Source: Bacteroidia bacterium (GTDB taxonomy: Bacteria; Bacteroidota; Bacteroidia; Palsa-965). Taken from it: DNA of 64,000 nt. The stretch lies in assembly GCA_025454955.1 (NCBI GenBank), contig JALONL010000005.1, forward strand, positions 62,001 to 126,000, given 5' to 3'. The notes under the pieces were generated by a model that worked only from the letters and a program-made list of their open reading frames with translations, was not told the DNA's origin and ran no database searches. Made by a program: the position numbers and the translations under genes. Positions 59,403 through 64,000 of the stretch are shown piece by piece (positions within the stretch are counted from its first letter, which is position 1; the number at the start of each line of letters is the position of its first letter).

Positions 59403-60833
59403 TTACTGAATGCTGAGTTTCTTTTCGAGCTCTTCGATGTAGGCACGGAAGCGTTTGTCGGTATCCATGAGGTTGTTTACGGTGCGGCAGGCGTGCAGCA
59501 CGGTGGCGTGGTCTTTTCCGCCGCAGTGCATACCAATGGTGGCGAGCGACGATTTGGTCATGTTCTTGGCAAAGAACATGGCAATCTGGCGGGCCTGTAC
59601 CACTTCGCGTTTGCGGGTTTTCGACTTGAGCAGTTCGATGGGCAGGTCGAAATAATCGCACACCACTTTCTGAATGTAGTCGATGGAAACCTCGCGGGCA
59701 GTGTTTTTCACGAACTTGTCGATCATGTTCTTGGCCAGTTCGAGGGTAATCGCTTTTTTGTTGAGCGATGCCTGGGCAAGCAAAGAAATGTATGCGCCTT
59801 CGAGTTCGCGGATGTTGGTAGTGATGCTGTATGCAAGGTATTCAATTACGTCGCGCGTAAGTTCGATACCGTCTATGTACAGTTTCTTTTCGAGTATGGC
59901 AATGCGTGTTTCGAGGCCCGGCACCTGAAGGTCGGCCGAAAGTCCCCACTTGAAACGCGAGAGCAGACGCTGTTCCATGCCCTGCATTTCTACCGGCGGT
60001 TTATCGGCGGTGAGCACGAGTTGTTTTCCGGTCTGATGCAGGTGGTTGAAAATGTGGAAGAACACATCCTGCGTTTTGTCTTTACCGGCAAAGAACTGCA
60101 CATCATCGATAATGAGTACATCTATCATCTGATAGAAGTGTACGAAGTCGTTCTGATTGTTGTTCTTCACCGCATCAATAAACTGATGGGTGAATTTTTC
60201 GGAAGAAACGTAGAGAACGGTTTTTCCGGGGTGCAGGTTTTTGATTTGCAACCCAATGGCATGAGCCAGGTGTGTTTTACCCAAACCTACTCCGCCATAA
60301 ATCAACAGCGGATTAAACGCCGTACCTCCGGGTTTCTGTGAAACCGCAAAACCGGCCGAACGTGCCAGACGGTTGCAATCGCCTTCCACGAAATTCTCGA
60401 ACGAGTAATTCGGGTTAAGCTGCGATTCCACGTTTACCTTTTTGAGGCCGGGAATAATGAAGGGATTGCGTATCGTGCTTTTATTTAAGTCGATAGGCAT
60501 GGCCACAGAAGGGTTTTTAACGTCCTTGCGGTTTGAGGTGGGAATTTTAACCGTATAAGGTTTTGTACTGTTAAAACTGTTCTCCATAATAATGGAGTAT
60601 TCCAGTTTGCCTTCGGGGCCGAGTTCTTTCTTAATGGTTTTCTTGAGCAGGGTAATGTAATGCTCCTCCAGCCATTCGTAAAAAAACTGACTGGGAACCT
60701 GTATCGTAAGGATGTTTTCTGAAAGTTTCAGGGGTTTGATGGGTTCAAACCAGGTTTTGAAACTTTGGGAGCTAACATTATCCCTGATGATGTGAAGGCA
60801 ATTTTCCCAGACGTTGTCGTGCGTTTTCTCCAT
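59403..60833 (-). CDS. dnaA: Chromosomal replication initiator protein DnaA
   Basis: 476 residues from ATG 60833 (MEKTHDNVWENCLHIIRDN); a TTG six codons upstream is less likely. Domain I at the N-terminus and a short linker precede the AAA+ domain with Walker A (YGGVGLGKTHLAHAIG), Walker B (VLIIDDVQFFAGKDKTQD) and the arginine finger (EQRLLSRFKWGL). Domain IV carries the DnaA-box binding signature GMHCGGKDHATVLHACRTV. It binds and opens the origin. No cluster of DnaA boxes was seen on either side of the gene. A terminator follows. Confidence 0.97.
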   Translation of the reverse strand: MEKTHDNVWENCLHIIRDNVSSQSFKTWFEPIKPLKLSENILTIQVPSQFFYEWLEEHYITLLKKTIKKELGPEGKLEYSIIMENSFNSTKPYTVKIPTSNRKDVKNPSVAMPIDLNKSTIRNPFIIPGLKKVNVESQLNPNYSFENFVEGDCNRLARSAGFAVSQKPGGTAFNPLLIYGGVGLGKTHLAHAIGLQIKNLHPGKTVLYVSSEKFTHQFIDAVKNNNQNDFVHFYQMIDVLIIDDVQFFAGKDKTQDVFFHIFNHLHQTGKQLVLTADKPPVEMQGMEQRLLSRFKWGLSADLQVPGLETRIAILEKKLYIDGIELTRDVIEYLAYSITTNIRELEGAYISLLAQASLNKKAITLELAKNMIDKFVKNTAREVSIDYIQKVVCDYFDLPIELLKSKTRKREVVQARQIAMFFAKNMTKSSLATIGMHCGGKDHATVLHACRTVNNLMDTDKRFRAYIEELEKKLSIQ

Positions 60834-60965
60834 TCTAAGGTACTCCTGCAATTCTATATGGTGTGTGTGTGTGAACTAGGTGATCGTTTTTACGATGTCA
60901 CGAAATTATCATTTCGCAGACGTGTACAACAATTTTTTGAACAATTTATTTTCAGAAAATTTTCG

Positions 60966-61895
60966 TCAAACACTTGACATTTTCCCAACTTCAACAGATA
61001 TGCCATTCAGGGCCATTTTTTTTGATTTTTTATCCGTTGAGATGATTATCTTACCCAAACGTATTCCGGCCCACCCAACTTGTGCGATATAAACATTTTT
61101 ATTCTCGCGATTTTTTAGTATTACCGGTTTTTCGAGAAAGGTATGCGTGTGGCCTCCGATGATGATGTCTATTCCGCGCGATTCTTTCGCCAAAACCACA
61201 TCGCTTACTTTATCGTTTTCGTATTTGTAACCGAGGTGTGACAAACAGATTACAATATCGCATTTTTTTTCGTCGCGCAGTGTATGAACCATTTCGGCTG
61301 CTTTTAATATAGGGCTCTCATACACGGTTTTTCCATAAAGCCTTTTATCTACCAAACCCGCAAGTTCAATTCCCAATCCGAACACGCCAATTTTCACGCC
61401 GCCCTTATCGAAAATTTTCCACGGCATTGTTTTTCCTTCCATTGGTGTGCCGGTAAAATCGTAGTTGGCGCAGAGCAACGGAAATGTGGCGTGTTTGAGT
61501 TGTGTGGACAGGTTGTCAAGTCCGGCATCGAAATCGTGGTTGCCTATTGCAGCGGCATCGTAGCCCATGCTGCTCATGAGTTTTATTTCGGGTTCGCCGT
61601 TGTACAAATTGAAATACGGTGTACCCTGAAATATATCTCCGGCATCGAGCAGCAATACGTGTTCTTCCTGTGCGCGTATTTTTTTGATGAGTGCAGCCCG
61701 GCGTTCCACACCGCCAAGTCCGGCGTATTTCGGATCGTTTTCGGGAAACGGATCGAGGTGGCTGTGTACATCGTTGGTGTGCAGCACCACAATGCGCACA
61801 TTGTCGTTGCCGGCTTTGCGGAAACTGCTGAGTGTGGCACCGGCAGCCAGCGAGGCAAGCAGGCGCAGGAAATCGCGGCGTGAGGTATTACTCAT
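60966..61895 (-). CDS. Metallophosphoesterase, catalytic half of a split 5'-nucleotidase, Tat signal
   Basis: 309 residues from ATG 61895, with a twin-arginine signal SRRDFLRLLASLAAGATLSSF. The metallophosphoesterase blocks are complete: VLHTNDVHSHLDP, LLDAGDIFQGTPYF, AIGNHDFDAGL, CLSHLGYKYE and IIGGHTHTFLE. Canonical 5'-nucleotidases carry this domain N-terminal to a substrate-binding domain in one chain. Here the partner domain is encoded by the gene just upstream, which overlaps by 8 bases. It likely acts in the periplasm on nucleotides with two metals. Confidence 0.92.
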   Translation of the reverse strand: MSNTSRRDFLRLLASLAAGATLSSFRKAGNDNVRIVVLHTNDVHSHLDPFPENDPKYAGLGGVERRAALIKKIRAQEEHVLLLDAGDIFQGTPYFNLYNGEPEIKLMSSMGYDAAAIGNHDFDAGLDNLSTQLKHATFPLLCANYDFTGTPMEGKTMPWKIFDKGGVKIGVFGLGIELAGLVDKRLYGKTVYESPILKAAEMVHTLRDEKKCDIVICLSHLGYKYENDKVSDVVLAKESRGIDIIIGGHTHTFLEKPVILKNRENKNVYIAQVGWAGIRLGKIIISTDKKSKKMALNGISVEVGKMSSV

Positions 61896-62670
61896 AATAT
61901 ATCCTCCCATCGAGCGGCGAACCGATTGGTTGATTTTTGGCCGAAACTTCGCTGCAATGCTCCAGAAGTGCATCGCGGATTTTCAGCGCAGTGCTTTCGA
62001 CTTTTACGGGCGACGAAAAAAACGACATCTTATCGCCACCGGCCGAGAGATAATCGGAAGTGGCCACACGATAATTACGGCTCAGTTCGAGCGGCTTACC
62101 ATTAATGAGTGTTTTGCCGGGCGTACGGTCGGCGCGTATGCCGAGTTTGATGCCGGCCGCAGGCATTCCGCCCGAAACGGCAAGGTATTTCAGCAACTCT
62201 TCCATTTTGGCACCGCTTATGGTGACAATGACAATTTCGTTGTCGAAGGGCATGAGGCTGAAAATATCGCCGCGGGTTACATTGCCTTTGGGCAACGAAC
62301 TGCGCAAACCACCGTTGTTGAGCAAACACATATCCACCTGTGCCGCTGCGCCCTGCGGATCTTTGGCGCGGGCTTTTGCAAGCACCACATCGGCCACAAA
62401 ATTACCAAGCAGGGTTTCGGGCCTGTCTTTTTCCTTGGGCATGGCCTCGGTGGTGCGCGCCACCACCGCATTCATCTCCGCATCGAGCCGCATTTTGTAG
62501 GGACCAATAATTACGTGCGTGGCCGAATCGTGCTGAGTGGTTTTCGGATTAAGTTCTACCGCACTTACACTTACTTCGGTTACATGTGCATGACGTTTGC
62601 ACGCTGTAGTAAGCAGCAGCGCCGAAAGTAAAAACGGTGCAAACAGACGTGGTAAAAAAACAGAATGCAT
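61888..62670 (-). CDS. 5'-nucleotidase C-terminal domain lipoprotein (other half of the split enzyme)
   Basis: 260 residues. Lipoprotein signal ending LLLTTAC (Cys at about 24). The substrate-binding domain of 5'-nucleotidases is recognisable: ETLLGNFVADVVL, MCLLNNGGLRSSLPKGNVTRGDIFSLMPFDNEIVIVTISG and YRVATSDYLSAGGDKMSFF. It lacks any metallophosphoesterase motif. The gene comes first and the catalytic half second, the reverse of their order in the fused enzyme. It is probably anchored to a membrane and holds the partner enzyme near the surface. Confidence 0.9.
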   Translation of the reverse strand: MHSVFLPRLFAPFLLSALLLTTACKRHAHVTEVSVSAVELNPKTTQHDSATHVIIGPYKMRLDAEMNAVVARTTEAMPKEKDRPETLLGNFVADVVLAKARAKDPQGAAAQVDMCLLNNGGLRSSLPKGNVTRGDIFSLMPFDNEIVIVTISGAKMEELLKYLAVSGGMPAAGIKLGIRADRTPGKTLINGKPLELSRNYRVATSDYLSAGGDKMSFFSSPVKVESTALKIRDALLEHCSEVSAKNQPIGSPLDGRIYYE

Positions 62671-62851
62671 AAAAAACTGCGGGTGCGTGTGTGTGAAGTC
62701 CTACAAGTTTACCAAATCTATTGCAGCTAAAGAAGCGCTCAAGCTATATTTTGAATCAGATTTCGCATAAGGTTGCAGATCAGACATTCAATTTTTTTTT
62801 CGCCTGCTTTTTTCCCGCAACTCTTTACATTCGCATTACAAACACTATTCT

Positions 62852-63262
62852 ATGTTTATTGCTGAAACCAACATAAGGGTGCGCTACGGCGAAACCGACC
62901 GAATGGGTTACGTATATTATGGCAACTATGCCGAATACTACGAAGTGGGCCGCGTAGAAGCTCTCCGCACACTGGGCTGGAATTACAAGGAAATGGAAGA
63001 CAGCGGCATTCTGCTACCGGTGTACAGTTTCGGCATCCGTTATTTCAAACCGGCCTACTACGATGATCTGCTCACGATAAAAACAATGATCAGCGAACGT
63101 CCCGGAACGCGACTTCCCTTTCAATACGAAACCTGGAACGAAAAAGGCGAAAAACTGAACGAAGGCGAAACCACACTCGTATTCATAAGCGCCGAAACCA
63201 AGCGCCCCTGCATGGCTCCCGAAGGTTTTATAAAGGCGCTGGAACCGTTTTTACAAGGCTGA
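62852..63262 (+). CDS. Acyl-CoA thioesterase, YbgC/4HBT hot-dog family
   Basis: 136 residues. The hot-dog fold signature is at the N-terminus, RVRYGETDRMGYVYYGNYAEYYEVGR, with the catalytic Asp in ETDRMG. Later LLPVYSFGIRYFKPAYYDD fits the same family. It hydrolyses acyl-CoA thioesters in the cytoplasm. A TACATTCG promoter-like box lies at 62826-62833. It converges on the YigZ gene with 4 bases between stops. Confidence 0.92.
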   Translation: MFIAETNIRVRYGETDRMGYVYYGNYAEYYEVGRVEALRTLGWNYKEMEDSGILLPVYSFGIRYFKPAYYDDLLTIKTMISERPGTRLPFQYETWNEKGEKLNEGETTLVFISAETKRPCMAPEGFIKALEPFLQG

Positions 63263-63266
63263 GCGT

Positions 63267-63875
63267 TTACGCTTTCCAGTTTACTTTTACCGTTTCCACT
63301 TTTTTCAATGCCTCGCAAAGTGCATCGGCATCGCGGCGGCGCACTTCGAAATTCAGGCTGCACGTAAGTTCAAACTGCTGTGCGCTTTGTGTGGCATCAA
63401 AATCTTTGAGGAGTTTCATTACAGCATTCATTGCTGCATAGTCAAACGTTAGCTCATAGTTTTCGGTCACAAACCTTTCTTCTATGCGGGCCACTTTCAA
63501 CGCCTCGGCCGCAGCGGTTTTGTAGGCCTGCACCAATCCGCCCGCGCCCAGCAGTGTGCCGCCGAAATAGCGCACCACAATCACCACCACATCAGTAAGA
63601 TCAAACGATTGCAACTGCCCCAGAATGGGCCGCCCGGCTGTGCCCGAAGGCTCGCCGTCGTCGTTGGCACGGTAACGCTGCTTATCGGCCCCAAGCCTCC
63701 AGGCATAGCAATGGTGGTTGGCGCCGGGATGCGCCTTGCGCAGTGTTTCAAGATGTGTGCGTATTTCGTCCTCGTTCTTTACCGGAAACGCAAAGGCCAG
63801 AAAACGGCTGCCACGGTCTTTAAATATACCTTCGGCCGGTGCCGCTATGGTTTTAAACGTATCGTCGAAGAGCAT
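63267..63875 (-). CDS. YigZ/IMPACT-family protein
   Basis: 202 residues. The N-terminal UPF0029/Impact domain shows KDRGSRFLAFAFPVKNEDEI, HHCYAWRLG, DDGEPSGTAGRPILGQL and VVRYFGGTLLGAGGLVQAY. The C-terminal domain is the EF-G domain V-like DUF1949 part (LTFDYAAMNAVMKLLKDFDA). The bacterial role is unclear; an RNA/ribosome-linked or peptidase-like role has been suggested for relatives. Cytoplasmic. Confidence 0.93.
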   Translation of the reverse strand: MLFDDTFKTIAAPAEGIFKDRGSRFLAFAFPVKNEDEIRTHLETLRKAHPGANHHCYAWRLGADKQRYRANDDGEPSGTAGRPILGQLQSFDLTDVVVIVVRYFGGTLLGAGGLVQAYKTAAAEALKVARIEERFVTENYELTFDYAAMNAVMKLLKDFDATQSAQQFELTCSLNFEVRRRDADALCEALKKVETVKVNWKA

Positions 63876-63887
63876 GTGCGGGCAGAA

Positions 63888-64000
63888 TTACACAAATGTC
63901 ATTACCGCAATAGCCACCAGCGCCAGCGCCAGTCCGGCAATATTGAGTTTACTCAGTTTCTCCTTAAACAGCAACACCGCTCCAATGGCCGAAAGCGCCA
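63888..64000 (-). CDS. C-terminal end of an EamA/DMT-type transporter, partial
   Basis: Minus-strand frame entering from the right edge and ending at TAA 63888. The visible end reads ALSAIGAVLLFKEKLS and then a hydrophobic helix (LNIAGLALALVAIAVMTFV), the usual last helices of drug/metabolite transporters. It ends 12 bases before the YigZ start, so the two may share a transcript. Substrate unknown. Confidence 0.6.
   Translation of the reverse strand, partial: ALSAIGAVLLFKEKLSKLNIAGLALALVAIAVMTFV

Noticed and set aside
59328..60965. Replication origin beside dnaA
   Set aside because: No TTATCCACA-like DnaA boxes or AT-rich repeat cluster were found in the gaps on either side of dnaA. In Bacteroidota the origin is not always next to dnaA.

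Overview
The window looks like a chromosomal segment of a free-living Bacteroidota (Flavobacteriales/Chitinophagales-like). The signs are seven proteins with type IX secretion (T9SS) C-terminal sorting domains, many lipoproteins with Bacteroidota-style lipoboxes, almost no Shine-Dalgarno sequences, and repeated TAnnTTTG boxes (the Bacteroidota -7 promoter element) just upstream of start codons. Supporting genes include bshC (bacillithiol), lpxK (Gram-negative lipid A), a FadL/OmpP1-type porin, a propeller-type hybrid sensor kinase and dnaA. No rRNA, tRNA, CRISPR array, transposase or phage gene was seen.

Layout. 1-919: start of bshC and a divergent Nudix hydrolase. 945-10942: two paralogous sets, each a large secreted subtilisin plus a small secreted beta-helix-like protein, facing away from each other. 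11045-13118: alkylation-repair operon (Ada-AraC-AlkA fusion, Ogt, an unannotated 50-residue ORF) with a candidate operator. 14026-20575: surface-polysaccharide genes (phosphoglycosyl transferase, DegT-type aminotransferase, O-antigen ligase-like protein, two GT4 glycosyltransferases), broken by a lipoprotein gene that lies between copies of a nested inverted-repeat element. 20824-23589: small exported proteins and a subclass B1 metallo-beta-lactamase. 24097-31374: a giant alpha-2-macroglobulin with an intact thioester motif, a PA0069-type radical SAM protein and a DUF6157-type protein. 31378-32140: a five-unit 140-bp non-coding tandem array. 32234-39607: choice-of-anchor B protein, purine nucleoside phosphorylase, LpxK, an alpha/beta hydrolase, an outer-membrane protein, a Crp-family regulator and a DUF1016 nuclease carrying a ninefold 30-bp in-frame repeat. 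40000-49989: Nif3-like protein, zinc-ribbon coiled-coil protein, DEDDh exonuclease, FadL-like porin, a low-complexity lipoprotein, an NRAMP transporter fused to a universal stress domain under a probable metal-responsive operator, and a T9SS type B protein. 50158-58201: a secreted Porphyromonas-type arginine deiminase coupled to DUF721 and MESH1-like genes, a PD-(D/E)XK protein, an RsmI-like methyltransferase with a low-molecular-weight phosphatase, and a propeller sensor kinase. 58215-64000: membrane protein, dnaA, a split 5'-nucleotidase, a thioesterase, YigZ, and the end of an EamA-like transporter.

The least explained signal is non-coding. A family of elements has an outer arm containing CAAAAACAA and an inner CTCCGA/TCGGAG palindrome. 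It occurs as two nearly identical 119-bp copies and a degenerate core around a duplicated glycosyltransferase tail, and again as the repeated core of the 140-bp array. Two other hairpins share an identical 12-nt loop on different stems. These, together with the operator upstream of the NRAMP-USP fusion and the operon containing the secreted deiminase, are the points most worth following up.
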